Positions 10,846-21,639 of a DNA stretch of 64,000 nucleotides are shown piece by piece (within the stretch, counting starts at the first letter, position 1; every line of letters begins with the position of its first letter). A program made the translations under genes and the position numbers. The stretch lies in NCBI RefSeq assembly GCF_004193775.1, contig NC_041003.1:26599735-26663734 (forward strand), in the 5' to 3' direction. The DNA comes from Glycine soja (Eukaryota > Streptophyta > Magnoliopsida > Fabales > Fabaceae). The notes below the pieces were generated by a model. The model was given only the letters and a program-made list of their open reading frames with translations, did no database searches and had not been told where the DNA came from.

Positions 10846-11336
10846 TGTCATACCCTAATTTCGTCTGGGGACCTTTGCTTGGTGACATGCGACCTTTCTT
10901 TGGTCCTTGGGAGGTGCTTGGCACCCATCATTAGGCAATTTGTGAAATTCCAGGACATGCCGAAAAACCAAAAAAATATTGATGCACAATCCGTAAGTTT
11001 CCGTGACACACCGGAAATCAAATGGAAGCATCGTTGCATAATTAAGTGAGGTTCCGTAACATTCCGTAAGTCAAAAAGGGGATGATTATGTAATCCGCAA
11101 GGTTCCATAACATTACGGAAAGAAAACAAGTATCGTTACGAAATTCGTAAGTTTCCGTAACTTTACGAAAAAAGAATCACCAAAAAAAGCAGAGGGGGGT
11201 GTACTTAGTAAAAATGGGGGTGCAAATAGCACCCAGGCCCACTTGGGCCTTCCAGAATATTCCTCCAGAAGGCTGTTGCTTCTAGAGGAAGCAACCTCCT
11301 GGGCGAGCTGGGCGGCAACCACCTCCCCTATTTTGC

Positions 11337-11344
11337 TATAAATA
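11337..11344 (+). promoter_or_regulatory. TATA box in Ogre-B 5' LTR, within a 12-bp inverted repeat
   Basis: TATAAATA lies within CCTCCCCTATTT-TGCTAT-AAATAGGGGAGG, a perfect 12-bp inverted repeat with a 6-base spacer. The same arrangement is kept in the 3' LTR (26472-26479) and, reversed, in Ogre-C. Promoter function is inferred. Confidence 0.65.
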
Positions 11345-11550
11345 GGGGAGGAAGTGAAGAAGAAAAGGGTTCAGCCCCTTAGGCATTTCTCTCTCTTTCG
11401 AATTTGCTTGGAAAAATTGTTTCCGTGAAGAAAATCTAAGCCGAGGCACTTCTGAAACGTTTCCGTAACGTTTTCCGTGAAGAATTTCACAAAGGTTTCA
11501 ACCGTTCTTCGACGTTCTTCATTCGTTCTTCATCGTTCTTCGATCTTCAA

Positions 11551-11562
11551 CGGGTAAGTACC
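11551..11562 (+). promoter_or_regulatory. Conserved 5' splice-donor-like site in LTR
   Basis: CGGGTAAGTACC matches the plant 5' splice consensus and lies about 217 bp after the TATA box, just after a run of TTCTTC repeats. Equivalent sites are in the other family LTRs (about 1469-1475 and 42330-42336 on the minus strand, 26687 on the plus). A leader intron is an inference; no acceptor was assigned. Confidence 0.35.
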
Positions 11563-12479
11563 TCGAACCAAGCTTTTCGATTCATTCTATGTACCCGTAG
11601 TGGTCCACATTATGTTTCGTGCATTTTTATTCTCGTTTTGTTTACTTTTTATACCCCCTCTTGACGTGCTTAAGCCATTTTACTTAAGTCATTTCTCGCT
11701 TAACTTAAAAATAAAATAAATTTCCACCGAACGTTTGAATTGTATTATCCGTTAACTTCGGTTAAAATGAATTTCGACCGTTCGGTCGTGTCGTAACCAC
11801 GTTGGAAATCAAAAAGAAAGAAAAAAATAATATAATAATAAAAAAAACATCTTTTAGCCAAATGAAGCGGAAAATCAATCGGACGTTTTCTCTTTGGGAT
11901 TTCTCATTCTTAATCGAATTGATTAATAACTAAAGTGAAACTAAGGCTAAAATCAACTCGCCTAGTCAAGCTCGTCCACAAAAATAGGTTTTTGAAGTTT
12001 GTCATTTCAAATTCTCATTAAGTAAAATGGATCATTTTCAAGGTCCAACGCCTTAAAATGATCACCTCTTAAGTAAAAAGAATCACTTGATAAGAAAGAA
12101 CTACGTAGGTCTGATTTTCTCATCCCAAATTGAGGAATACGTAGGAGCAAAGGGAAACACCCTTGTCGACCACAAAAAAGGAAAAATATAAAAAGGATAT
12201 AAGGACATAAAAGGGAACGTAAAAATCAAAGTCATGTTTGCACATTCGATTAAAGGCTGCCGTCCCTTGGGACGGACGTGTGGGGTGCTAATACCTTCCC
12301 CGTGCGTAAATACAACTCCCGAACCTTTCACTTAAAAGTTCGTAGATCGCGTCTTTTCCGGTTTTTCCGACGTTTTCCTCAAATAAACGTTGGTGGCGAC
12401 TCCGCGCGTATTCCTCGCTTGGAACACGCATCCCGCGAGTCTCGCGTCGCCCTCCCGCCGAAGGGTGGGTTGCGACAGT

Positions 12480-12497
12480 TGGCGACTCCACTGGGGA
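12480..12497 (+). other. Primer binding site of Ogre-B
   Basis: TGGCGACTCCACTGGGGA starts two bases after the LTR and begins with TGG, as expected for pairing to a tRNA CCA end. The sequence is of the Arg-tRNA type reported for Ogre elements; the tRNA itself was not checked. The same site is at 30043-30060 (minus) in Ogre-A. Confidence 0.8.
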
Positions 12498-13349
12498 CTG
12501 TTTTTAGAGAGTTAGGCCATTTAATCTTGTGCAATGCTTTACCATGACTTACTCCTTTGTTGGTTTCCCTTCATTATGTTCTTGTGTATATAAACTCTTT
12601 GTTGCTTTTAGTGTGTTTTAAAATGTATGCATGGGGTAAATATTTATTCATTTGATGCACACAAACACCAACACTATTTGCACACACTGTGAGTTGAAAA
12701 AAGGGCCCTATACCCGGGTTCGTGGGAACATAAGGAGTGGAGGTGAATCCGTGATCATGCTAGGTCTCCGACTTGCTTGATTACAGTGAACCCTCATCTA
12801 GAGTTTTTCTCTTTGAAAACATATTGTTGCTAGTAGTTCCTACTGCTGCAGTATGTTCTTCGAAGGGGATGATACCTCTAGAAACTATCAAGAGAGATAT
12901 GACTACCTTGGGGGTTATCACTAAAAGCCTAGTTAGCTCTCTCCCTTATAGGTCCCTTAAATAGGGGCATGGAGCAAACACGCTGCGTGCCATTTTTCAC
13001 ACTGCCATGCATAAGTATCATATACCCTTTTGCTTATGTTCGGTGAATATTGTCATACTATGTACATTCCCGTATTGCATCTTTTGCATATGCATCGCAT
13101 ATGGGTTCTGTCTTGATCCCCTCTGTAAACAAACCAACGGAGGGTCCGTGTCGCCTTCTTAAAAAAAACGTATGTTGGGGCACTTTGCTACCCCTAGACG
13201 TTGTGTCTAAGAAGAAGACAGTTTCTCGGGCTCCCGTATTCGTAAATTGCATCTGTGTCATATGCATTTTTTCATGCATTCATCCATTCCACCCATGATA
13301 GATGTCGGAGTTTTGATTCGCACTAGATTTTATTTCACTTTAGTAAAAC
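12498..13349 (+). other. Leader region of Ogre-B
   Basis: This is a non-coding stretch between the primer site and ORF1. It holds a block with TCTTGATCCCCTCTGTAAAC and GGGGCACTTTGC that has a diverged second copy downstream at about 15270-15420. The block matches Ogre-A leader 29600-30040. No gene is seen. Confidence 0.5.
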
Positions 13350-15145
13350 ATGGGATCAAGTCAAAAGCCTTCGCTTAAAAAGAGGTTCTATCAAGTCAAA
13401 ATCAAGAGCTTAGAGGTCACTAGTTTACGAGAGTTAGGGCAATTAATGGGTCAACTTCAACGGCAAGCCTTCCGCAAAGCCTATGGTAAGATTTGGGACC
13501 TAGCTAGGGTAGAAGTCTCCATGGAATCGATTGCATCCCTTTCCCAGTATTATGACCAGCCCCTAAGGTGCTTCACATTTGAGGACTTCCAGCTAGTGCC
13601 GACTGTGAAAGAGTTTGAAGAAATCCTGGGATGCCCACTGGGAGGAAGGAAGCCATATCTTTTCTCTGGGTTCTATCCCTCCACGACAAGAGTTGCCAAG
13701 GTAGTGAAAATCTCAGCACAAGAGTTGGACCGTGTAAAGCAAAACAGGAATGGGGTAGTCGTAGTACCAAGGAAGTGTTTGGAGGAAAAGGAAAAGGCCT
13801 TGGCAAATCAAGGCAAATGGGCTTTCTTTTATTGACATCTTGGCGCTTTTGATCTTTGGAGTTGTCCTCTTTCCGAATATGGAAGGGTTAGTGGACCTAG
13901 CAGTGATTGACGCTTTCCTCGCCTTTCATCATGGCAAGGAAAGCCCGGTCATCGCCATTTTGGCCATGTATGACACGTTCGACCGGGGATGTGAAAAGAG
14001 CAGCGCAAGAATTGTTTGTTGTGCACTGGCTCTCTATGTGTGGCTGATTTCACACCTTTTTTCTCCAAGAAGGTAGGCCCGTCTATCCGCTACAAGGTCA
14101 CCGCTCGTGCGTCGAAAAAGGAAAGGCGAATTGGGACCAACTCTTGGCTAGCATGGAGGGGCGTCTGTTAATTGGTTCCCTCGCTAGAAGGAAGGAAGAA
14201 TCAGGATTCTACCTTCATGCGAAGGATGTCCCATGAGAGGAGTGCCATCAGACGAAAGCATCACGCCTTTCATCGCACGGGGTTTTCAGTGACCCCAATG
14301 CGAGGGTACTCTAAGGAGTTCACAAGGCATGTGATGCGGTGTGAAGAAAGGATAGAGAGCTTAGGGGAAGCAGTAATGGGAGCATCGGCGGCTATCATAA
14401 GTGGCTGAGAGTCCGGACACAAGGATTGGATTGGCTCCCAAATCTAAAGACTGTGAGAGACGATGAGGTTAAAGCTTCGGAAGAAAGTGATGAGGTACAA
14501 GCCCTAAAGGCAGAGCTTGAAAGAGCCCGGGTAGTCGAAGAGAAGTTCAAGTCCATAACCATCAAAGTCTGAAAAGAGTATGATTAACTAAGAGACGTCA
14601 ATATGGCCACCGCTGAAGCCTTGGAACGAGAAACCAAGAAGGCCCGAAAGGAAGAACACGACCAAGGCAAAGTTTTGAGGGGCTTTATAGGGCAGCAATA
14701 GTGAGCTCAATCTCCAAAGAGGTGAAAGGAATCATCATGGGTCAAAGGCATGATCTTGAAGGACGAGCTAAAAGCTTGCCTCAGGTCGAAAAGAAATTTG
14801 TCCCAACAGTTAAGCGAGACTGAAGGGAATATGTGAGCCGTCATCGATGAGTGCAAAGAGAAGCTAAATCTAGCGGCGACTCACGAGCAAAGGCTAGAGG
14901 ATGAGTACGCCAAGATATCAGCAGAAAGCGAAGCAAGGGAGAGGGTAATTGATTCATGGCACCAAGAGGCAACAATGTGGACGGACCGATTTGCTCTTAC
15001 TTTGAACAGGAGTCAAGAACTTCCCCGATTGCTAGCCAAGGCCAAAGCAATGGCGGACACCTACTCCGCCCCCAAGAAGATCCACGGACTTCTCAGCCAT
15101 TGTCAACATATGATAGACTTAATGGACCATATGATTAGAAACCGC
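13350..15145 (+). pseudogene. Ogre ORF1 (DUF7745-like), frameshifted
   Basis: The first frame (161 aa from ATG at 13350) contains LGQLMGQLQRQAFRKAYGKI, FTFEDFQLVPTVKEFEEILG and CPLGGRKPYLF, typical of the extra ORF that Ogre elements carry upstream of gag. After GKWAFFY at 13835 the homology continues in another frame (LLIFGVVLFPN, VIDAFLAFHHGKESPVIAIL, SSARIVCCALALYVWLISHL). It then runs through several shifts and stops to a coiled-coil-like end rich in E, K and R, finishing with ELPRLLAKAKAMADTYSAP and MIDLMDHMIRNR near 15140. The function of ORF1 is unknown. This copy cannot make a full protein. Confidence 0.75.
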
Positions 15146-16305
15146 TAGGAAGTTTGTATTGTCGCTCAGATCTTGACTAGTTATAACTTTTTGAATAAAA
15201 TGAGTTTAGCCCACATTTTTACTCCAAAAATCAGTGCGAATCAAGTCACTCCCGCATTTTATCTCTAGCATGCATTGTATGTTGGTCTCGTCCTTTGTCA
15301 CGGGAAGCCAGAAGGTCCATATCACCTTCTTAATTGTACACATGGGGCACTGCGCCCCCAAATGCGCAAGTAAGAAGAGATAATTTTCCGGGCTCTCGTG
15401 TCCATAAAATGCATTCATATCATGCATCGCATAAGCATCTCTTCATAACATCATAATGGACATATCCTGCATTTGTCCGTTATCATATTCCAGCCTCACA
15501 TTTTGCATGAGTCATGGCATCATCATGCATATGCGTTCAACAAACTTTTTGATCTGCAAAATTGTATACCATTTGTTTTCATGTTTGCTCATCCTTGCGT
15601 TTTCCTCTACAAAACAAAAACAAAGAAGGGGGAAGCGTGAAACTTCACACTACATTCTTAGTTTCATGTGTTAGGCACCACGAGCCAACCATGTTGGGAT
15701 CATAAACCCGTTTCACTTAAAAACAAAATAATTGAACATGGTACCTAATGCATGGTTAACTAGGAAATGGTGTTTCTTCGGGCATCTCAATTTCATAATT
15801 ACATTTTCCGTGCATAAGCTTAAAGTATGCCCGAGTCATTCATCCCTATAAGATGTTGTTGAAGTATTGGCGATCAGAATTGCCATTCCTTGGATTATAG
15901 GGTTGAACCAAGCTCATGCTTTTACAAAAAGGTTCATCAAGTCAAGTTGAAATATGGAAGTAACCGTCTTGCAAAATTGGGGCAAAAGATGAATCGAGTC
16001 ACATCATTGCTTCGTCTACTGCCAAACATATTTAGGATTATTGATGTCCTTGTTACTTCCAGTTTCACCTTGACAAAGATGTCATGGACCATGTTGAAAA
16101 TCTAAATTGATTCAACCCCATATCTTGCGTAAAAATTTGCAATACTTCAACTGTACATCATTCGCATGCATCCATGCTTTTCATTGGTTGCATTGCTCGT
16201 TGCATTCTTTCCTTGAAAAATAAAATAAAATGAACTTAATCATTGTTATAAAAAAGGGGACACACTTTACGACGCCCTTACCGAACTCGTGCTAGAGCTA
16301 GAGTA
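15146..16305 (+). other. Non-coding spacer of Ogre-B between ORF1 and gag
   Basis: No supported gene is present. The stretch is rich in GCAT-type repeats and holds a second copy of the leader block (GGTCTCGTCC, GAAGCCAGAAGG, GGGGCACTGC). It matches 53940-55020 in Ogre-C and 28390-29560 in Ogre-A, both reversed. Confidence 0.5.
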
Positions 16306-18160
16306 ATGGGTGAAGTAGAGGAGATACAAGAGAAGATGAAGGCCGACATGGAGGCCATTAAAGAGAAAATGGCCACAATGATGGAGGCCATGATGAGCGT
16401 GAAGAATGTAATGGAAGCCAATGCGGTTGCAATTGCCGCTACCAGCGTTGTTGCTAAGGTGAACCCGACGTCCCCATCCGGCCTCAAGCAAATGAATCAT
16501 CCAACCTCAAATATGGTAGGCAAAGATTTAGGAAGTACGGGCGGCCCCCATGATGTGCAAATTCAAAACGAGCACGCCTTCCCGTCATATGGCTTGCCTC
16601 TCAACTACACGCCACCCAATGTGGCGTACACTCCTAATAAGAATGTCAATAACTCCACTCCTATACCCATTGAAAGCCAGCAACCCCAAACTGATCATGC
16701 ACATGTCTCTTAAACCGTGGAAGAGACTCATGAAATTCCCCATCACAATCTAGCCGACTTCGAGCCTTGGCTCGGATATACCACTGAAGGGCAAGCAGTT
16801 GGTGGTATACCCCTACAAAACCCTTTGGAGGGCCCTCAGTATCACCCACAACTGCACCTCTTGCATTCCACAACGGTTAAAAACCCTCATGACTATGGCA
16901 GGAATGGGAAAGTTGGATCATCTAGAGGAAAGGCTCAGGGCCATTGAAGGAGGTGAAGATTATGCCTTTGCTAACCTAGAAGAGTTGTTCCTAATACCCA
17001 AACATGGTCATTCCCAAGTTCAAGGTGCCGGACTTTGGCAAGTACAAGGGGACTACTCGCTCCAAGAACCATCTAAAGATGTACTGTCGGAAGATGGGGG
17101 CATACGCAAAAGATGAGAAACTGCTGATACATTTTTCCTGAGAAAGTCTTACTAGGACAACTGTCGCCTGGTATACTAACTTAGGAACCTTCTTGAGTCC
17201 ATTCTTGGAAGGACCTAATGGTTGCCTTCATTAAGCAGTGTCGGTACAATTCTGATATGGCTCCGGATAGGATGCAACTACAAAAAGTGTGCAAAAAGGG
17301 GGCACGAATCTTTCAAAGAATACGCCCAAAAATGGAGAGACTTGGCAACTCAAGTAGCACCCCCAAAAACAGAGAAAGAGATTATCACAATGATAGTAGA
17401 CACGTGACCGGTGTTCTACTATGAAAAAAATGGTGGGTTACACACCTTCAAGTTTTACAGATTTGGTCTTCGCCAGCAAAAAGATCGAAGTGGATCCGAA
17501 AAGAGGCAAATTTGATCATCCTACTAGGACGACTGAGAAAACTGGGGCAAATGAAGAGGGTGAGAAAGAGGGAGAAGCCCATGCTGTGACTGCCATTCCT
17601 ATACGGCCAAGTTTCCCACCAACCCAACAATGTCATTACTCAGCCAATAACAAACCTCCTCCTTACCCCACCACCCAGTTATCCACAAAGGCCATCCCTA
17701 AATCAACCACAAAGTCTGTCTACCGCACTTCCAATGACGAAGACCACCTTTAGCACAAAGCAAAAAAACACCAACAAAAAGGAATTTTGCAGCAAAAAGC
17801 CTGTAGGGTTCACCCCAAATTCCGTTGTCATATGCTAAACTTGATCCCATATCTACTTGATAATTCAATGGTATCCATAACCCTAGCCAAGGTTCATCAA
17901 CCTCCATTTCTCCGAGAATACGACTCGAACGCAACGTGTGCTTGTCACGGAGAAGCCCCGGGGCATTCCATTGAGCATTGTAGGGCTCTGAAGCGTAAGG
18001 TGCAAGGTCTAATTGATACGGGCTGGCTGAAATTTGAGGAGAATCGCTTGTTGAATCCTAACATTAACAAGCAACACCATACATGGGGCAATTCTGGAAG
18101 CTGTTGTTATGACTCATCAGGATTTTCAAGTTTATGCCATAAACCACAGTTACAATGTTA
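16306..18160 (+). pseudogene. gag of Ogre-B, frameshifted
   Basis: It starts at ATG 16306 with MGEVEEIQEKMKADMEAIKE, a coiled-coil-like N-terminus with repeated MEAM. In-order matches in changing frames follow: NLADFEPWLGYTTEGQAVGG, HLEERLRAIEGGEDYAFANL, GHESFKEYAQKWRDLATQVA, MVGYTPSSFTDLVFASKKIE and YLLDNSMVSITLAKVHQPPF. It ends with the cysteine-histidine segment CACHGEAPGHSIEHC and KVQGLIDTGWLKFEEN. Known Ogre Gag forms the particle and binds RNA. A frame change after LFLIPK (about 17000) is shared exactly with Ogre-C. A stop at about 16711 and more shifts near 17400 and 17760 also break it. No protease follows. Confidence 0.8.
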
Positions 18161-18483
18161 AATGATATAGATAAAATGGACATCCTCTCACGAACACATC
18201 TTTGCTTATTCAACTTCCACCGGAATGTGAGTGTAAGCCATTGGTTTGTTTGCTCAAGCAACCTGCGCTCCTGAGTGTTGACTTCCAAGACCGTTCAATC
18301 AGAGATTACTCATCTTGCACGTTGGTGGGGGTGCCGTAAAACAACGAGCAAAGTTCAAAACAAATAAGTTTCAAAATAAAAAATAAAAAGGCATTTGATT
18401 GACTGTGTTTTCAAGTAAAAATATAGACGTTCATGTGACCTCATTTTGTCTTTTTAGAGAGAAGTGAGTTATCAAGAATAGGA
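18161..18483 (+). other. Spacer after gag of Ogre-B
   Basis: This short region continues the homology to 51681-52130 of Ogre-C (reversed) and 9835-10130 of Ogre-A (reversed). It contains the broken coding-like stretch HWFVCSSN and PVCLLKQ-type frames seen intact for 65 aa on the minus strand at 51848-52045. No gene is assigned. Confidence 0.4.
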
Positions 18484-19213
18484 TGTTGGACAAATGGCCT
18501 CAGTTACCTTGAGAAGAAGAGGGGATTGAATTAAGATACGAATATTATTCCCCAATTAAACTTTCACTCTCTCTTTTCGGATTAACAATGCACATAGGGA
18601 CAACCCTTCCCTTGTGTTCAAGAATCCTCTACTACAAGAGACCCACGGTCTCTTAATCCCTTTTCAGAAATAAGAAGAAGAAATCTCTCTTAAAAGGGAT
18701 AGATTGTACAATGAAGACCAATCAAAATTCCTTATTGAATAAGCAAGTGGTTGACCAAGGAATCTTTTTGAGAGGATAAGACATTTCAGTTCAGAAATAC
18801 TCTTGATCTTTCGAGAGGATAAAACTGTTTGGGCAATAAAAACTCTCTTTAAAACATTTGAATGGCCGTTCATAAAACATTTGAATAGATATGTCTCTTG
18901 GAAATTATTTTCTGAAAATCCCCTCTGGTAATCAATTACAAGACTTATGTAATCGATTACAGGTTTTAAAAATTTGAATTAAAACATTTTCAACTAATGG
19001 TAATCGATTACCAGAGAGCAAATCTCAATTTGAAATGATAGAATTCTTTGGTCAAACCTTTTGTTTGTTTCAATTTGGAAACTTCTTCCTAAAGATTCTA
19101 AGAGATCAAACTTGATAATATATCTTGACTTTCTTGGATTCTTGTCTTGAATAAAACTTAGAAGCATTTGATCCTTTAGCATCATCAAGACATCAAAACA
19201 TCTTGCTTCTACA
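18484..19213. repeat. Solo-LTR-like insert in Ogre-B (TG...CA, TAGGA duplication)
   Basis: The 730-bp insert begins TGTTGGACAAATGG and ends TTGCTTCTACA. It is flanked by TAGGA at 18479-18483 and TAGGA at 19214-19218. Ogre-A has the uninterrupted site with a single copy. It contains GTAATCGATTAC palindromes near 18950 and 19000. There is no internal domain, so it is best read as a solo LTR of another family. The same insert at the same place is in Ogre-C (50954-51680). Confidence 0.8.
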
Positions 19214-20060
19214 TAGGAGTCATTTGACTTAATCCATCAACTAAAAGATCCTTCAACTATTTCTCGTCCTTGGAAAATTCTTTTTGCAAGAATCAACTGC
19301 TTCTTTCATTCTTCCTCACTACGAGGTCGTGAAAACAAGACAACACTTGGTACCTCTCAGCCCTACACTGGGGCAACGAAAGGCACCATGCAAAAACCTC
19401 AAGCGAACCTAGGGGCAGATTAGAAGTTCTCACCCAATAGGTTCCCTCCTACAAGGTCATGACGAAAGGCAACGATTGGTACCTCAAAGCCTTACACTGG
19501 GGCAATGAGGGGCATCGTGCATGAGCCTCAAGTTAACATAGGGGCCGATCAAAAGTTCTCACCCATCGATGTTTTCAACAAAAAAGGGGGGACAAACCCT
19601 AGGATTTCGATGGATTGATTAAACATCAAATGGCTCCATTGCCGTCACTCCAAAATGGTCAAGTGACTAAATAAAAAAGAACATACACTTTGAGGGAGTT
19701 CCCGGAGAGATTTGCAAAAGATAGGATAAGGTCGCATGAATTATCACCTCTTTCAAAAGGACAGTCAATCTATGTTTTCCAAAAAAAATCAAATCAAAAT
19801 CAAAATCACAAAATAGGGAAAGAATGTCATGAACATTGTACAACTTTCCATTACATTGCATTGTTTCATATGAAGTCCGCATTTACCAAATTTCACGACA
19901 AAGGTTGCATGCATCTGCATCCCTAAAAATCATGTTAACTGCATATATTTCCTACATCTAATGTCCAAATCTGGTGGATTTGGGATGACCGGCCCTCTCG
20001 ATGAGTCGATCTCTTGCTTTCTCATAAGGGTGGACCCTTGGGTACTTGTACCTATCACTT
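19214..20060 (+). other. Non-coding spacer of Ogre-B
   Basis: It holds two diverged copies of a block with CCTACACTGGGGCAACGAAAGGC (in part) and AAGGTCATGACGAAAGGCAAC at about 19330-19440 and 19450-19570. A purine-rich segment follows, then the lead-in to the minisatellite. It matches 50150-50950 in Ogre-C reversed. No gene is seen. Confidence 0.45.
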
Positions 20061-20061
20061 T

Positions 20062-21545
20062 TAGAGGACTACACGTCCTCGCCAACAGAGGGCTGCACGC
20101 CCTCACCTTCAGAGGACTACATGTCCTCGCCTTGAGAGGGCTACACGCCCTCACCTTGGGTACTAGTTACCCTCACCGTTGAGAGGACTACACGTCCTCG
20201 CCTTGAGAGGACTACACGTCCTCACCATCAGAGGGCTGCACGCCCTCACCTCTAGAGGACTACATGTCCTCGCCTTGAGAGGGCTACACGCCCTCACCTT
20301 GGGTACTAGTTACCCTCACCGTTGAGAGGACTACACGTCCTTGTCTTGAGAGGACTACACGTCCTCACCATCAGAGGGCTGCACGCCCTCACCTCCAGAG
20401 GACTACATGTCCTCGCCTTGAGAGGGCTACACGCCCTCACCTTGGGTACTAGTTACCCTCACCGTTGAGAGGACTACACGTCCTCGCCTTGAGAGGACTA
20501 CACGTCCACACCATCAGAGGGCTGCATGCCCTCACCTCCAGAGGACTACATGTCCTCGCATTGAGAGGGCTACACGCCCTCACCTTGGGTACTAGTTACC
20601 CTCACCGTTGAGAGGACTACACGTCCTCGCCTTGAGAGGACTACACGTCCTCACCATCAGAGGGCTGCATGCCCTCACCTCCAGAGGACTACATGTCCTC
20701 GCCTTGAGAGGGCTACACGCCCTCACCTTGGGTACAAGTTACCCTCACCGTTGAGAGGACTACACGTCCTCGCCTTGAGAGGACTACACGTCCTCACCAT
20801 CAGAGGGCTGCACGCCCTCACCTCCAGAGGACTACATGTCCTCGCCTTGAGAGGGCTACACGCCCTCACCTTGGGTACTAGTTACCCTCACCGTTGAGAG
20901 GACTACACGTCCTCGCCTTGAGAGGACTACACGTCCTCACCATCAGAGGGCTGCATGCTCTCACCTCCAGAGGACTACATGTCCTCGCCTTGAGAGGGCT
21001 ACACGCCCTCACCTTGGGTACTAGTTACCCTCACCGTTGAGAGGACTACACGTCCTCGCCTTGAGAGGACTACACGTCCTCACCATCAGAGGGCTGCACG
21101 CCCTCACCTCCAGAGGACTACATGTCCTCGCCTTGAGAGGGCTACACGCCCTCACCTTGGGTACTAGTTACCCTCACCGTTGAGAGGACTACACGTCCTC
21201 ACCATCAGAGGGCTGCATGCCCTCACCTCCAGAGGACTACATGTCCTCGCCTTGAGAGGGCTACACGCCCTCACCTTGGGTACTAGTTACCCTCACCGTC
21301 AGAGGACTACACGTCCTCGCCTTGAGAGGACTACACGTCCTCACCATCAGAGGGCTGCACGCCCTTACCTCCAGAGGACTACATGTCCTCGCCTTGAGAG
21401 GGCTACACACCCTCACCTTGGGTACTAGTTACCCTCACCGTCAGAGGACTACACGTCCTCACCACCAGAGGGCTGCACGCCCTCACCTCCAGAGGACTAT
21501 AAGTCCTCGCCTTGAGAGGGCTACACGTCCTCACCTTGGCTCCAT
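20062..21545 (+). repeat. 24-bp hairpin minisatellite of Ogre-B with 143-bp higher-order repeat
   Basis: Units such as GAGGACTACACGTCCTC, GAGGGCTGCACGCCCTC and GGGTACTAGTTACCC run head to tail. The GGTACTAGTTACC unit recurs at 20161, 20304, 20447, 20590, 20733, 20876, 21019 and 21162, exactly 143 bp apart (six units). It then recurs at 21281 (one unit missing) and 21423. Nearly every unit keeps a complementary stem around a 5-base loop. Confidence 0.95.
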
Positions 21546-21639
21546 ATCCACACCTTAAGATAATTTAAGGTCCTCTGTCCTTAAATGCTTAACCGAGACT
21601 TGCACTCCCGGTTAAGGGACCAGTAGTTTCCTTTTAACG

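Larger units (their letters stand above)
10846..12477 (+). repeat. 5' LTR of Ogre-B
   Basis: It begins TGTCATACCC and ends GGTTGCGACA. It contains the TATA box inside a 12-bp inverted repeat, a splice-donor-like GGTAAGTA, one GATCATTTT...AAAATGATC foldback at about 12029-12062 and one TACGTA module at about 12100-12175. It is about 300-500 bp shorter than the Ogre-A and C LTRs because it carries fewer foldback modules. Confidence 0.9.

Noticed and set aside
20062..21545. CRISPR array
   Set aside because: The units are contiguous 24-bp hairpins with no unique spacers, and the setting is a plant LTR retrotransposon with no cas genes.
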